A stretch of 63,344 nucleotides of DNA, taken from a gamma proteobacterium L18 (GTDB lineage: Bacteria > Pseudomonadota > Gammaproteobacteria > Pseudomonadales > Pseudomonadaceae). Position 1 is the first letter of the stretch. The number at the start of each line of letters is the position of its first letter. The stretch spans positions 1-63,344 of the forward strand of contig KI547165.1 of the NCBI GenBank assembly GCA_000497835.1, given 5' to 3'. Position numbers and translations under genes: made by a program. Of this stretch, positions 53,444-63,219 are shown one piece after another. The notes under the pieces were generated by a model. The model searched no databases. It was given only the letters and a program-made list of their open reading frames with translations, and was not told the DNA's origin.

Positions 53444-54649
53444 TTACAGGCGTTCGATGATCAAGGCAATGCCCTGGCCCACGCCGATGCACATGGTGCA
53501 CAGGGCGTAGCGGCCGTTTATCTGCTCCAGCTGGTGCAGGGCGGTGGTCACCAGGCGCGCGCCGCTCATGCCCAGCGGGTGGCCCAGGGCGATGGCGCCG
53601 CCGTTGGGGTTCACCCGTGGGTCGTCGTCGGCCAGGCCCAGCTCGCGCAGCACGGCCAGGCCCTGGGCGGCGAAGGCCTCGTTCAGTTCGATCACGTCCA
53701 TGTCGGCCAAGGCCAGGTGGGCGCGCTCCAGCACTTTGCGCGTGGCCGGCACCGGGCCGATGCCCATGATGCGCGGCTCGACGCCGGCGGTGGCCATGGC
53801 CACCACCCGGCCGCGCGCCTTCAGGCGGTAGCGGTCGGCCATTTCGGGGCTTGCCAGCAGCAGCGCGCAGGCGCCGTCGTTGACCCCCGAGGCGTTGCCG
53901 GCGGTGACGCTGCCGTTGGCGCGAAACGGCGTGCCCAGTTTCTGCAGCTGTTCAAGGGTAGTATCGCCGCGCGGGTGCTCGTCGTGCTCTACGACCTTGG
54001 CCGGTCCCTTGCGCTGGGGGAGGCTGACCGCGACGATTTCCTGCGCCAGGCGGCCGCTGGCCTGGGCGGCTGCAGCGCGCTGCTGGCTGCGCAGGGCGAA
54101 GGCGTCCTGGTCGGCGCGGGCGATGTTGAACTGGGCGGCGACGTTCTCGGCGGTCTCGGGCATCGAGTCGATGCCGTACTGGGCCTGCATCAGCGGGTTG
54201 ACGAAGCGCCAGCCAATGGTGGTGTCGTACAGCTCGGCCTGGCGCGAAAACGCCGTTTCGGCCTTGCCCATCACCAGCGGCGCCCGCGACATGGACTCCA
54301 CCCCGCCCACCAGCATCAGGCCGGTCTCGCCGCTGCGGATGGCCCGCGCCGCGCTGCCCACCGCGTCCAGCCCCGAGCCGCACAGGCGGTTGAGGGTGGT
54401 GCCCGGCACGCTCACCGGCACACCCGCCAGCAGCGCCGCCATGCGCGCCACGTTGCGGTTGTCTTCGCCGGCCTGGTTGGCGCAGCCGTAGATCACGTCG
54501 TCGACCTGGCTCCAGTCCACCTGCGGGTGGCGCTCAAGCAGGGTGCGCAGGGGGATGGCGCCCAGGTCGTCGGCACGCACGGCACTCAGGGCGCCGCCAT
54601 AACGGCCGATGGGGGTGCGTACCGCGTCGATAATCAGGGCGTCAGTCAT
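53444..54649 (-). CDS. paaJ: 3-Oxoadipyl-CoA/3-oxo-5,6-dehydrosuberyl-CoA thiolase
   Basis: 401 residues from ATG 54649, 8 nt overlap with paaH. Thiolase motifs: [40 protein letters not shown] (nucleophilic Cys), [40 protein letters not shown] (His), [18 protein letters not shown] (second Cys). It closes the pathway by releasing acetyl-CoA and, from oxoadipyl-CoA, succinyl-CoA. A pcaF-type name would also fit, but the context settles it as paaJ. Confidence 0.95.
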   Translation of the reverse strand: MTDALIIDAVRTPIGRYGGALSAVRADDLGAIPLRTLLERHPQVDWSQVDDVIYGCANQAGEDNRNVARMAALLAGVPVSVPGTTLNRLCGSGLDAVGSAARAIRSGETGLMLVGGVESMSRAPLVMGKAETAFSRQAELYDTTIGWRFVNPLMQAQYGIDSMPETAENVAAQFNIARADQDAFALRSQQRAAAAQASGRLAQEIVAVSLPQRKGPAKVVEHDEHPRGDTTLEQLQKLGTPFRANGSVTAGNASGVNDGACALLLASPEMADRYRLKARGRVVAMATAGVEPRIMGIGPVPATRKVLERAHLALADMDVIELNEAFAAQGLAVLRELGLADDDPRVNPNGGAIALGHPLGMSGARLVTTALHQLEQINGRYALCTMCIGVGQGIALIIERL

Positions 54650-56159
54650 GCAAGGTGCTCCCTTGAGCCACGCAGCGGCGCAGCAGTAATGAGGGGCGAT
54701 AGCGTTCTTCACCATACGCCGCCTGCAGGTGTTCAAGTACGGTGACCACGCTGGGCAACCCCAGGGCATCGGCCCAGGCCAGCGGGCCACGGGGGTAATT
54801 GACCCCGGCGCGCATGGCCAGGTCGATGTCGGCCACCGAGGTCACCCCTTGCAGGGCGGCGTCGGCGCCTTCGTTGGCCAGCATCGCCACGGTGCGCAGC
54901 ACGCACAGGCCGGGGGTGTCGCTGAGGGCGCTGACGGCCAGGCCGGCGCGGGTCAGCAGGGCCACGGCCTGGTCGACGGCAGCCGGTCCGGTGTCGCTGG
55001 CCCAGGCGATGCCGACACGCCGAGCGCTGGTAAAATCCAGGGTCAGGTCCAGCAGCACCAGGTTCTGCAGGCCCTGGTCGCGGGCGCGCTGGCTGGCCAT
55101 GCGCCCGTCCGACAAGGCCAGTACCGCTTCGCCGCAGCGCAACAGACCATTGCCGGGACGCCGGGTGACGGCCACCCCCTGGCTTTCCAGGCGGACGAGC
55201 AGGCCGTCGAACAATGGCGGCAAACCTTCGGCCACGCAGTGCTCGACGCTGGTGTTGCTGCTCAGGCCGCGGGGCAGGGGGCGTTGGGCACCCTCGCGGT
55301 AATCATAGAAACCCTGGCCGCTCTTGCGCCCCAGACGGCCGGCGTCCACCAGCTCTTTCTGGATCAGCGAGGGCTGAAAGCGCATGTCCTGGTAATAGGC
55401 GTCGAACACCGAACAGGTCACCGCGTAATTGACGTCGTGGCCAATCAGGTCGGTCAGCTCGAAGGCGCCCATGGCAAAGCCACCGGCTTCGCGCAGCAGG
55501 GCATCGAGGGTGGCGCTGTCGGCGGCGCCTTCCTGCAACAGGCGCAGGCTTTCGGCGTAGAACGGCCGGGCCACGCGGTTGACGATAAAACCCGGCGTTG
55601 AGCGGGTGTGCACCGGTTGCTTGCCCCAGGCGCGGGCGGTGTCATACAGCGTGTGCGCCGCTTCGCTGGCCGTGGCCAGACCGCTGACCACCTCCACCAG
55701 GGCCATCACCGGTGCCGGGTTGAAGAAGTGCAGGCCGGCAAAGCGCTCAGGGTGCGCAAGCTCGGCGGCCAGGGTGGTGATGGACAGCGACGAGGTGTTG
55801 CTGGCCAGCAGGCAGTCGGGGGCGCACAGGCTTTCCAGCTCGGCGAACAGCAGACGCTTGACCGCCAGTTGCTCGACGATGGCCTCGATCACCAGGCGCG
55901 CATCGGCCAGCTGGTGAAGGGCATCGCAGGCCTGCAGGTTGGCGAGGCAGGCCAGCCGGGCGCTGTCGGCCAGCTTGCCGGCCTTGACCCGCTGGCCCAG
56001 GCGCTGGTCGATGCCGGCGATGGCGTGGGCGGCGGCGCCGGGGCGGTTGTCGTAGAGCTTGACCAGGTGCCCGGCCTGGGCGGCCACCTGGGCGATGCCG
56101 GCCCCCATGGCACCGGCGCCGATCACCGCCACCTGGGCGGACAGAGGCAATGCAGGCAT
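54642..56159 (-). CDS. paaH: 3-Hydroxyadipyl-CoA dehydrogenase
   Basis: 505 residues, a long 3-hydroxyacyl-CoA dehydrogenase. Rossmann part [30 protein letters not shown], then [55 protein letters not shown] and [11 protein letters not shown]; the extra C-terminal domain (about 310-505) is typical of PaaH. NAD-dependent oxidation of 3-hydroxyadipyl-CoA to 3-oxoadipyl-CoA. Three bases separate it from the paaG stop. Confidence 0.96.
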   Translation of the reverse strand: MPALPLSAQVAVIGAGAMGAGIAQVAAQAGHLVKLYDNRPGAAAHAIAGIDQRLGQRVKAGKLADSARLACLANLQACDALHQLADARLVIEAIVEQLAVKRLLFAELESLCAPDCLLASNTSSLSITTLAAELAHPERFAGLHFFNPAPVMALVEVVSGLATASEAAHTLYDTARAWGKQPVHTRSTPGFIVNRVARPFYAESLRLLQEGAADSATLDALLREAGGFAMGAFELTDLIGHDVNYAVTCSVFDAYYQDMRFQPSLIQKELVDAGRLGRKSGQGFYDYREGAQRPLPRGLSSNTSVEHCVAEGLPPLFDGLLVRLESQGVAVTRRPGNGLLRCGEAVLALSDGRMASQRARDQGLQNLVLLDLTLDFTSARRVGIAWASDTGPAAVDQAVALLTRAGLAVSALSDTPGLCVLRTVAMLANEGADAALQGVTSVADIDLAMRAGVNYPRGPLAWADALGLPSVVTVLEHLQAAYGEERYRPSLLLRRCVAQGSTLHD

Positions 56160-56162
56160 GGC

Positions 56163-56954
56163 TCAGTTCCCCTTGAACACGGCAGGGCGTTTGTCCATGA
56201 ACGCGGCCACGCCTTCGCGGTAGTCGTGGCTGCGACCGGCCAGGCGTTGCAGGTCGCGCTCCATCTCCAGTTGCTGGTCCAGGCTGTTGTCGAAGCTGGC
56301 GTTGAGACTGCGCTTGATCAGCGCCAGGCCGTAGGTGGGCTGGGTGGCCAGGTGGCGGGCCAGTTTCAGCGCTTCGTCGCGCAGCGCGGCGTCGTCCACG
56401 CAGCGGTAGATCAGGCCCCATTGCTCGGCCTGTTCGGCGCTCAGGCGCTCGCCCAGCAGGGTCAGCGCCTTGGCCCGGGCCATGCCCACCAGCCGTGGCA
56501 AGGCCCAGGTGCCGCCCGAGTCGGGGAGCAGGCCGATCTTGCAGAAGGCCTGGATAAAGCTGGCCGAACGCGCCGCCAGCACCAGGTCGCAGGCCAGCGG
56601 GATATTGGCCCCGGCGCCGGCGGCCACGCCGTTTACCGCGCAGATCACCGGCATCGGCAGTTCGCGCAGGGCGCGGATCAGCGGGTTGTAGAACTGCTCG
56701 ATCGACTGGCCCAGGTCCGGGGCTTCGGCGCCGGGGGCGACGTTGCGGTCGGCCAGGTCTTGGCCGGCGCAGAAGCCGCGGCCTTCGCCGGTCAGCAACA
56801 GCACGCGGACGCTGGCGTCCTGGCGCACGCGCTTGAGGGCTTCACGCACCTCGCCGTGCATCTGCGCGTTGAAGCTGTTGAGTTGCTGGGGACGGTTGAG
56901 GCTGAGCAGGGCTACGCCGTCGTCGATGCTGAACACAAGGGTGTCGAAGGTCAT
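56163..56954 (-). CDS. paaG: 1,2-Epoxyphenylacetyl-CoA isomerase
   Basis: 263 residues, crotonase fold, from ATG 56954. FSIDDGVALLSLNRPQQLNSFN, LLTGEGRGFCAGQDLADR, NGVAAGAGANIPLACDLVLAA with oxyanion glycines, FCKIGLLPDSGGTWALPRLVG with the Asp of PaaG. It turns the epoxide into oxepin-CoA and also shifts the double bond later in the route. Gap of 34 bases to paaF. Confidence 0.95.
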   Translation of the reverse strand: MTFDTLVFSIDDGVALLSLNRPQQLNSFNAQMHGEVREALKRVRQDASVRVLLLTGEGRGFCAGQDLADRNVAPGAEAPDLGQSIEQFYNPLIRALRELPMPVICAVNGVAAGAGANIPLACDLVLAARSASFIQAFCKIGLLPDSGGTWALPRLVGMARAKALTLLGERLSAEQAEQWGLIYRCVDDAALRDEALKLARHLATQPTYGLALIKRSLNASFDNSLDQQLEMERDLQRLAGRSHDYREGVAAFMDKRPAVFKGN

Positions 56955-56988
56955 GGGTGGGGTGCCCCTGGAAGGTGAACGGGTCGGG

Positions 56989-57759
56989 TTACTGGCCGCG
57001 GAATTGCGCGCGGCGTTTGTCCTGGAAGGCGCGGATGCCTTCGTCGCGGTCCTGGGTGCCGGCCAGCAGCGTGAAGGCGTGGCGCTCAAAGCGCAGGCCG
57101 CTGGCCAGGTCAGTGTCCTGGGCCTTGAGCAGCGCCTCCTTGGCCAGGCGCACGGCCAGCGGCGCCTTTTCGGCAATGCGCCGGGCGATGGCCAGGGCGC
57201 GTTCCACGGTGAATTCCGGCTCGGTGATTTCGCTGATCAGCCCGGCCTGCAAGGCCTGGCGCGCGCCGATGGGCTCGCCGGTGAGCACCATCTGCATGGC
57301 CAGGGACTTGCCCACCGCCCGCAGCAAGCGCTGGGTGCCGCCGGCGCCGGGCATGATCCCCAGGTTGATTTCCGGCTGGCCGAACAGCGCGTCGCGGCCG
57401 GCGATCAGGATGTCGGCGTGCATGGCCAACTCGCAGCCGCCGCCCAGGGCATAGCCGTTGACGGCGGCGATCAGCGGTTTGCTGAACGCGGTGATGCGCT
57501 GCCACGAGGCCACACGTGGGTCATTGAGGATACCCACCAGGTCGCGCTCGGCCATCTCCTGGATGTCGGCCCCGGCGGCGAAGGCCTTGCGGCTGCCGGT
57601 CAACACCACGGCGCGGGTGTCCGGGCACTGCTCGGCGTCGTTCAGGGCGTCGGCCAGTTCGGCCAGCAAGGGGGTGTTGAGGGCATTGAGCGCCTCGGGG
57701 CGGTGGAGGGTGATCAGGCGGACCGGGTCCAGCCGTTCGACAGTCAGCAACACGGGCAT
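56989..57759 (-). CDS. paaF: 2,3-Dehydroadipyl-CoA hydratase
   Basis: 256 residues from ATG 57759. Crotonase motifs: DPVRLITLHRPEALNALNTPL, LTGSRKAFAAGADIQEMAER, NGYALGGGCELAMHADILIAG and GQPEINLGIMPGAGGTQRLLRAVG with both catalytic glutamates, as in enoyl-CoA hydratases. It hydrates 2,3-dehydroadipyl-CoA. First gene of the paaFGHJK transcript. Confidence 0.95.
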   Translation of the reverse strand: MPVLLTVERLDPVRLITLHRPEALNALNTPLLAELADALNDAEQCPDTRAVVLTGSRKAFAAGADIQEMAERDLVGILNDPRVASWQRITAFSKPLIAAVNGYALGGGCELAMHADILIAGRDALFGQPEINLGIMPGAGGTQRLLRAVGKSLAMQMVLTGEPIGARQALQAGLISEITEPEFTVERALAIARRIAEKAPLAVRLAKEALLKAQDTDLASGLRFERHAFTLLAGTQDRDEGIRAFQDKRRAQFRGQ

Positions 57760-58132
57760 GTCGGGGGCCTCACGGGTGTGCCCGGCGTACGTGGCCGGGC
57801 TGATTATTGGAGCGGCTGGGGTGGCCGATGGGATGAGTATAATCACAACATGATACGGAAAAACAATTTAAAAATAAAAAACCGTGTCTTTAATGAAGTG
57901 CTTTCATGGTTCGGCGCAACCTGTAGCAGCGGCCGTCAGGCCGCGTCACAGGCGCCGCGCACTGGCTGACCCACCGCGCCGTCTGTGACGCAGCCTTCGG
58001 CAGCTGCTACGGAGGCGGGCGCCGTTTCTCCCACCTATCTGGCAGGCAGCGCAACACACCTGGCACGCAGGCAAAAAACCGCACCCGCCGCTTTGATTAA
58101 CCTTCGGTCAAAGCCCTCTGCAAGGAACCCCC
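57760..58132. promoter_or_regulatory. Divergent promoter region between paaF and the aldehyde dehydrogenase gene
   Basis: 57830-57890 is AT-rich and contains TGATACGGAA (57851-57860), shared with the paaA upstream region, and a TATACT-like -10 for paaF on the minus strand. A GTAGCAGC-type REP unit (57923-58010) sits between this and the aldehyde dehydrogenase start, with TGCAAGGAACCCCC as its ribosome site. No gene. Confidence 0.6.
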
Positions 58133-59632
58133 ATGAGCAACCACAACGTCAGCCCATTGCCCAGTGTCGACGCCTTCCTCAAGCGCCAGCACGGTCTGTA
58201 CATCGACGGCGGCTGGGTGGCCGCACGCGGGCAGGGCAGCCTGCCGGTGTTCAACCCGGCCAGCGGCCAGCAGATCGCGGCCACCGCCGATGCTGACGAA
58301 AGCGATGTAGACCGGGCGGTCCAATCTGCCCACAAAGCCTTTGACTCCGGCGTCTGGTCGCGCCGCCTGCCGGCCGAGCGTGAGCGCATCCTGCTGCGCT
58401 ACGCCGACCTGCTGGAGCAGCACGCCGAAGAGCTGGCGCAGCTGGAAACCCTGGAGCAGGGCAAGTCCATCGCCATCGCCCGTGCCTTTGAAGTGGGCAG
58501 CACCCTGAACTGGATGCGCTATACCGCAGGCCTGGCCACCAAGCTGTCCGGGCGCACCCTGGACCTGTCGATCCCGGTGCCGGAGGGCGCGCGCTACACC
58601 GCGTTCACCCGCAAGGAGCCGGTCGGCGTGGTGGCCGGCATCGTGCCGTGGAACTTCCCGCTGATGATCGGCATGTGGAAGGTGATGCCGGCCCTGGCGG
58701 CTGGCTGCTCCATTGTCATCAAACCGTCGGAAATCACCCCGCTGACCCTGATGCGCATGGCCGAGCTGGCCACCGAAGCCGGGGTGCCGCCGGGCGTGTT
58801 CAACCTGGTCACTGGCAGCGGTGGCGTCTGCGGTCGGGTACTGACCACCCACCCACTGATCAGCAAAATCAGCTTCACCGGCTCCACCGCGACCGGAAAG
58901 GGTATCGCCAGGAGCGCTGTCGATCGCCTGACGCGTATCACGTTGGAGCTGGGCGGCAAGAACCCCGCCATCGTGCTCAAGGACGCCGACATCCAGCAGG
59001 TGGTGGAAGGCCTGATGATGGGCAGCTTCCTCAATCAGGGGCAGGTGTGCGCGGCCAGTTCGCGCATTTATGTGGAGGCGCCGATCTTCGATCAGTTGGC
59101 CGCGGCCTTTGAAGGGGCGGTCAAGGGGCTGACCGTGGGGCCGGGCATGAACCCCGGGTTCCAGATCAACCCGCTGGCCTCGCAGCCGCACCAGGCCAAG
59201 GTCCTGGCCTACCTTGAGGATGCGCGGCGTCAGGATGCCGAGCTGATCACTGGCGCCAAGGCGCCGGACGCCAATGGCTTCTACGTGTCGCCGACGCTGG
59301 TGATCAACCCCGACAATCAGCTCAAGCTGACCCGCGAAGAGGTGTTCGGCCCGGTGCTGTGCCTGAGCCGTGTGGAGGATGTGGAGCAGGCGCTGGCGCT
59401 GGCCAATGATTCTGACTACGGCCTGACCGCCAGCCTGTGGACCCGCGACCTGAATGCGGCGATGAACCTGACGCCGCGTATCGAAGCGGGCACGGTGTGG
59501 GTCAACAGCCATACACTGATCGATGCCAACATGCCGTTTGGTGGCTTCAAGCAGTCCGGCACCGGGCGTGATTTTGGCGCCGATTGGCTGGATGCGTTCA
59601 CTGAAACCAAGTCGGTGTGCATACGCCACTGA
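58133..59632 (+). CDS. Aldehyde dehydrogenase, probable phenylacetaldehyde dehydrogenase
   Basis: 499 residues. ALDH motifs: [45 protein letters not shown], catalytic Glu in [14 protein letters not shown], catalytic Cys in [14 protein letters not shown], then [14 protein letters not shown]. Resembles FeaB/StyD-type phenylacetaldehyde dehydrogenases. It converts phenylacetaldehyde to phenylacetate (substrate inferred from the paa cluster and the alcohol dehydrogenase downstream). Start with AAGGAA 7 nt upstream. Confidence 0.88.
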   Translation: MSNHNVSPLPSVDAFLKRQHGLYIDGGWVAARGQGSLPVFNPASGQQIAATADADESDVDRAVQSAHKAFDSGVWSRRLPAERERILLRYADLLEQHAEELAQLETLEQGKSIAIARAFEVGSTLNWMRYTAGLATKLSGRTLDLSIPVPEGARYTAFTRKEPVGVVAGIVPWNFPLMIGMWKVMPALAAGCSIVIKPSEITPLTLMRMAELATEAGVPPGVFNLVTGSGGVCGRVLTTHPLISKISFTGSTATGKGIARSAVDRLTRITLELGGKNPAIVLKDADIQQVVEGLMMGSFLNQGQVCAASSRIYVEAPIFDQLAAAFEGAVKGLTVGPGMNPGFQINPLASQPHQAKVLAYLEDARRQDAELITGAKAPDANGFYVSPTLVINPDNQLKLTREEVFGPVLCLSRVEDVEQALALANDSDYGLTASLWTRDLNAAMNLTPRIEAGTVWVNSHTLIDANMPFGGFKQSGTGRDFGADWLDAFTETKSVCIRH

Positions 59633-59639
59633 TCTGTTG

Positions 59640-59667
59640 CCTGTGGGGGCTTGCCAGCCCCCACAGG
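59640..59667. terminator. Perfect 12-bp stem between aldehyde and alcohol dehydrogenase genes
   Basis: CCTGTGGGGGCT pairs with AGCCCCCACAGG around TGCC, 8 bases after the aldehyde dehydrogenase stop. No T-run follows, and the alcohol dehydrogenase begins 22 bases later, so it may attenuate transcription or stabilise the upstream mRNA rather than end it. Confidence 0.6.
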
Positions 59668-59689
59668 GCTTAGCCAAGGAAATAACAAC

Positions 59690-61858
59690 ATGACTCTCAA
59701 AGTCAGTCATCGCCTGCTAACCCTGATGTTGCTCGCCAGCACTGCCCACGCCGACACCGGCCAGGCCATCATCGACGCCGACCAGCACCCCGAGAACTGG
59801 TTGAGCTACGGCCGCACCTATTCCGAACAACGCTTCAGCCCGCTGGACCAGATCAACACCACCAACGCCAAAGACCTGAAGATCGCCTGGTACTACGACC
59901 TGGACACCAACCGCGGCCAGGAAGGCACGCCGCTGGTGGTGGATGGCGTGATGTACGCCACCACCAACTGGAGCAAGGTCAAGGCTTTCGACGCCGCCAC
60001 CGGCAAGCTGCTGTGGGCCTATGACCCCAAGGTGCCCGGTGATGTGGCCGCCCGCGGCTGCTGCGATACGGTCAACCGTGGCGCCGCCTACTGGAACGGC
60101 AAGATCATCTTCGGCACCTTCGACGCCCGCCTGATCGCCCTGGACGCCAAGACCGGCAAGGTGGCCTGGAGCGTCGACACCATCCCCCGCGATGCGCACC
60201 TGGGCAGCGTCAAAAGCTACACCATCGACGCCGCGCCCCGGGTGGCCAAGGGCGTGGTAGTGATCGGCAACGGCGGCGCGGAAATGGGCGCCCGTGGTTT
60301 TGTTTCCGGTTTCGATGCCGAGACGGGGGCGTCCAAGTGGCGCTTCTACACGGTGCCGGCGCCGGACAACAAGCCCGACGGAGCCATCTCCGACAAGCCC
60401 CTGAGCGAGCTGGCCTACAAGACCTGGGGCCCCAACGGTACCTGGAAGCAGTCCGGCGGCGGGGGCACGGTGTGGGACTCCATGACCTATGACCCGGTCA
60501 CCGACCTGCTGTACATCGGCGTCGGCAACGGCTCGCCGTGGAACTACAAGCTGCGTTCCGAAGGGGTGGGCGACAACCTGTTCCTGGGCAGTATCGTCGC
60601 CGTACGCCCGCAGACCGGCGAGTACGTGTGGCACTTCCAGGAAACGCCGCAGGACCAGTGGGATTTCACCTCCACCCAGCACATCATCACCGCTGACATA
60701 CCGGTGGCGGGCAAGCAGCGCCACGTGATCCTGCATGCACCCAAGAACGGTTTCTTCTACGTGCTGGACGCGGCCACCGGTGAATTCCTGTCCGGCAAAC
60801 CCTACGTGCCGGTCAACTGGGCCACCGGCCTGGACCCCAAGACCGGCCGCCCCAACACCGTGCCTGACGCGCTGTATTCCCTGACCGGCAAACCATGGCT
60901 GGGCCTGCCGGGCGATCTGGGTGGCCACAACTGGCAGCCCATGGCCTACAGCCCGCAGACCGGCCTGGTCTACATCCCGGCCCAGCAGATTCCATTCGGC
61001 TACGTGGCCAGCGACAACCCGCAACTGCACCCGGTGGGCCTCAACCTGGGCCTGGACATGGCCAAAATCGGCCTGCCGGACGACCCCAAGGTCAAGACCG
61101 AAGTGGCCAAGGCCCTGCAGGGTTGGCTGTCGGCCTGGGACCCGGTCACCCAGAAGGAAGTGTTCCGCGTCGACCACAAGGGCCCGTGGAACGGCGGCGT
61201 GCTGGCCACCGGTGGCGGCCTGGTGTTCCAGGGGCTGGCCACGGGCGATTTTCATGCCTATGACGCGCGTACTGGCCAGGACCTGTTCCGCGCCTCGCTG
61301 CAGAGCGCGGTCATGGCCCCGCCCATCAGCTATGCGGTCAACGGCAAGCAGTACATCGCCGTGGAAGTGGGCTGGGGCGGCATCTATCCGCTGTTGATGG
61401 GCGGCATTGCCCGCACCTCGGGCTGGACGGTGAACAAGTCGCGGGTGGTGGTGTTCGCCCTGGACGGCGACAAGACCCTGCCGCCGCTCAATGACAAAGG
61501 CTTTTTGCCGGTCAAGCCGCCCGCGCAGTTCGACAGCGCCAAGGCCGACAGCGGCTACGGCGACTACATGACCTTCTGCGCCGCCTGCCATGGCGACAAC
61601 GGCGAGTCGGGCGGCGTGCTGCCGGACCTGCGCTGGTCGGGCGCCATCCGTGCCCGCGATGCCTTCTACCGCGTGGTCGGGCAGGGCGCGCTGACCGCCT
61701 ATGGCATGGACCGCTTCGACGCCTCCATGAACGGCGAGCAGATCGAGGCCGTGCGCCAGTTCCTGCTCAAGCGCGCCAACGCCACCTATGAGCGCGAAGT
61801 GCAGGCCCGGCAGAACCCCAGCGGCACGCCGGACAACATCGGGCCAGTGTTCAAATGA
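59690..61858 (+). CDS. Quinohemoprotein alcohol dehydrogenase (PQQ + haem c)
   Basis: 722 residues. Signal peptide LTLMLLASTAHA. PQQ propeller: LSYGRTYSEQRFSPLDQIN, VDGVMYATTNWSKVKAFDAATGKLLWAYDPKV, vicinal disulfide RGCCDTVNRG, and W-docking repeats; from about residue 625 a cytochrome c domain with CAACH. Type II alcohol dehydrogenase, periplasmic. It oxidises primary alcohols, here inferred aryl-alkyl alcohols such as 2-phenylethanol, and passes electrons to the cytochrome encoded next. ATG 59690 with AAGGAA upstream. Confidence 0.92.
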   Translation: MTLKVSHRLLTLMLLASTAHADTGQAIIDADQHPENWLSYGRTYSEQRFSPLDQINTTNAKDLKIAWYYDLDTNRGQEGTPLVVDGVMYATTNWSKVKAFDAATGKLLWAYDPKVPGDVAARGCCDTVNRGAAYWNGKIIFGTFDARLIALDAKTGKVAWSVDTIPRDAHLGSVKSYTIDAAPRVAKGVVVIGNGGAEMGARGFVSGFDAETGASKWRFYTVPAPDNKPDGAISDKPLSELAYKTWGPNGTWKQSGGGGTVWDSMTYDPVTDLLYIGVGNGSPWNYKLRSEGVGDNLFLGSIVAVRPQTGEYVWHFQETPQDQWDFTSTQHIITADIPVAGKQRHVILHAPKNGFFYVLDAATGEFLSGKPYVPVNWATGLDPKTGRPNTVPDALYSLTGKPWLGLPGDLGGHNWQPMAYSPQTGLVYIPAQQIPFGYVASDNPQLHPVGLNLGLDMAKIGLPDDPKVKTEVAKALQGWLSAWDPVTQKEVFRVDHKGPWNGGVLATGGGLVFQGLATGDFHAYDARTGQDLFRASLQSAVMAPPISYAVNGKQYIAVEVGWGGIYPLLMGGIARTSGWTVNKSRVVVFALDGDKTLPPLNDKGFLPVKPPAQFDSAKADSGYGDYMTFCAACHGDNGESGGVLPDLRWSGAIRARDAFYRVVGQGALTAYGMDRFDASMNGEQIEAVRQFLLKRANATYEREVQARQNPSGTPDNIGPVFK

Positions 61859-61869
61859 GCGGGGTAGCC

Positions 61870-63219
61870 ATGAAAACCTTCACACTGTTGCTGGGTGCCA
61901 GCCTTGCGACCACGGCGCTGGCCGATGAGGCACCCGCTGTCAGTCGCGGGCAATACCTGGCGCGCCTCGGTGATTGCGCCGCCTGCCACACGGCGGTGCA
62001 GGGGCCGTTGTTTGCCGGTGGCCTGGCGATCGAATCGCCCCTGGGGCGGCTGTATTCCACCAACATCACCCCCGACCGGCAGACCGGCATCGGCGAGTAC
62101 ACGCTGGACGAGTTCCGCCGTGCCGTCACCGAGGGCGTGCGCAAGGACGGCACCAGCCTGTACCCGGCCATGCCGTATCCGTCCTATGCGCGCATGAGCG
62201 AGGCGGACATCGCCGCGCTGTACGACTATTTCATGCACGAGGTGCCCGCCGTGGCGGCCGCCAACCGCGCGGTGGATATCCCCTGGCCGCTGTCCATGCG
62301 CTGGCCGTTGCGGGTATGGCGGGCGATGTATGCGCCTACGCCGGCGCCCTTTGATGGCAGTCGTTATGCCGATGCCCAGGTCGCCCGCGGTGCTTATATC
62401 GTGCAAGGGCCTGGGCACTGTGGCTCGTGCCATACCGACCGTGGCCTGGCCTTGCAGGAAAAGGCGTTGGATGACCGTGACGGCGCGGCCTACCTGGCGG
62501 GCGGATCGATCATCGATGGCTGGTCTACGCCCAACCTGCGCGGCAACCCCCGCGGCGGGCTGGGTGCCTGGACCGAGGAAGACCTGGTGCGCTTCCTGAA
62601 GACCGGCCGCACCGACCACACCGCCGCCTTTGGGGGCATGGTCGACGTGATTGCCTGGAGCACCCAATACCTGACCGACGACGACCTGCAGGCCGTGGCC
62701 AAATACCTCAAGACCCTGCCTGCCGATGGCCCGCAACCTGCGCGTCAGGCACTGGTCGGGGTGCTGGCGGGCAGCCCGGGCGAGCAAGGTTACCTGGACC
62801 ACTGCGCGCTGTGCCATGGTGCCGACGGGCAGGGCGTGGCACGGATGTTCCCGGCGTTGGCGGGCAACAACCTGGTGATCAATGATCAGCCGCAGTCGCT
62901 GCTCAAGATCATCCTGGAAGGCGCCAGCCTGCCGCCCAGCCACTGGGCGCCGTCCACCGTGCACATGCCGGGGTATGCCAGCGTGTTGTCGGACCAGCAG
63001 GTGGCGGCCATCGGCAACTACGTGCGCCAGGCATGGGGTAATGAGGCCAAGGCGCAGATCACTGCCCAGTCGGTGGCGCAGGCGCGTACGCCGCAGGTGG
63101 AGGCATTGGGCAAGGATCGGGCGGATATCGGTTGGCAGACCGTGCGGCCGCAGCCGTATGGCAGCCAGTGGTCGTTCTCCATTCAGCCACATGGCCCTGA
63201 GGACAATCGGCCGTTGTAG
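61870..63219 (+). CDS. Tri-haem cytochrome c subunit of the alcohol dehydrogenase
   Basis: 449 residues from ATG 61870 (ATG 61855 overlaps the previous stop as ATGA and is an alternative). Signal peptide MKTFTLLLGASLATTALA. Three CXXCH sites: CAACH, CGSCH and CALCH, with Met ligands in YPAMPYPSYARM-type contexts. It has the length and layout of the membrane-associated cytochrome subunit (AdhB/gluconate dehydrogenase type) that takes electrons from the PQQ enzyme to ubiquinone. It is translationally linked with the dehydrogenase. Confidence 0.9.
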   Translation: MKTFTLLLGASLATTALADEAPAVSRGQYLARLGDCAACHTAVQGPLFAGGLAIESPLGRLYSTNITPDRQTGIGEYTLDEFRRAVTEGVRKDGTSLYPAMPYPSYARMSEADIAALYDYFMHEVPAVAAANRAVDIPWPLSMRWPLRVWRAMYAPTPAPFDGSRYADAQVARGAYIVQGPGHCGSCHTDRGLALQEKALDDRDGAAYLAGGSIIDGWSTPNLRGNPRGGLGAWTEEDLVRFLKTGRTDHTAAFGGMVDVIAWSTQYLTDDDLQAVAKYLKTLPADGPQPARQALVGVLAGSPGEQGYLDHCALCHGADGQGVARMFPALAGNNLVINDQPQSLLKIILEGASLPPSHWAPSTVHMPGYASVLSDQQVAAIGNYVRQAWGNEAKAQITAQSVAQARTPQVEALGKDRADIGWQTVRPQPYGSQWSFSIQPHGPEDNRPL

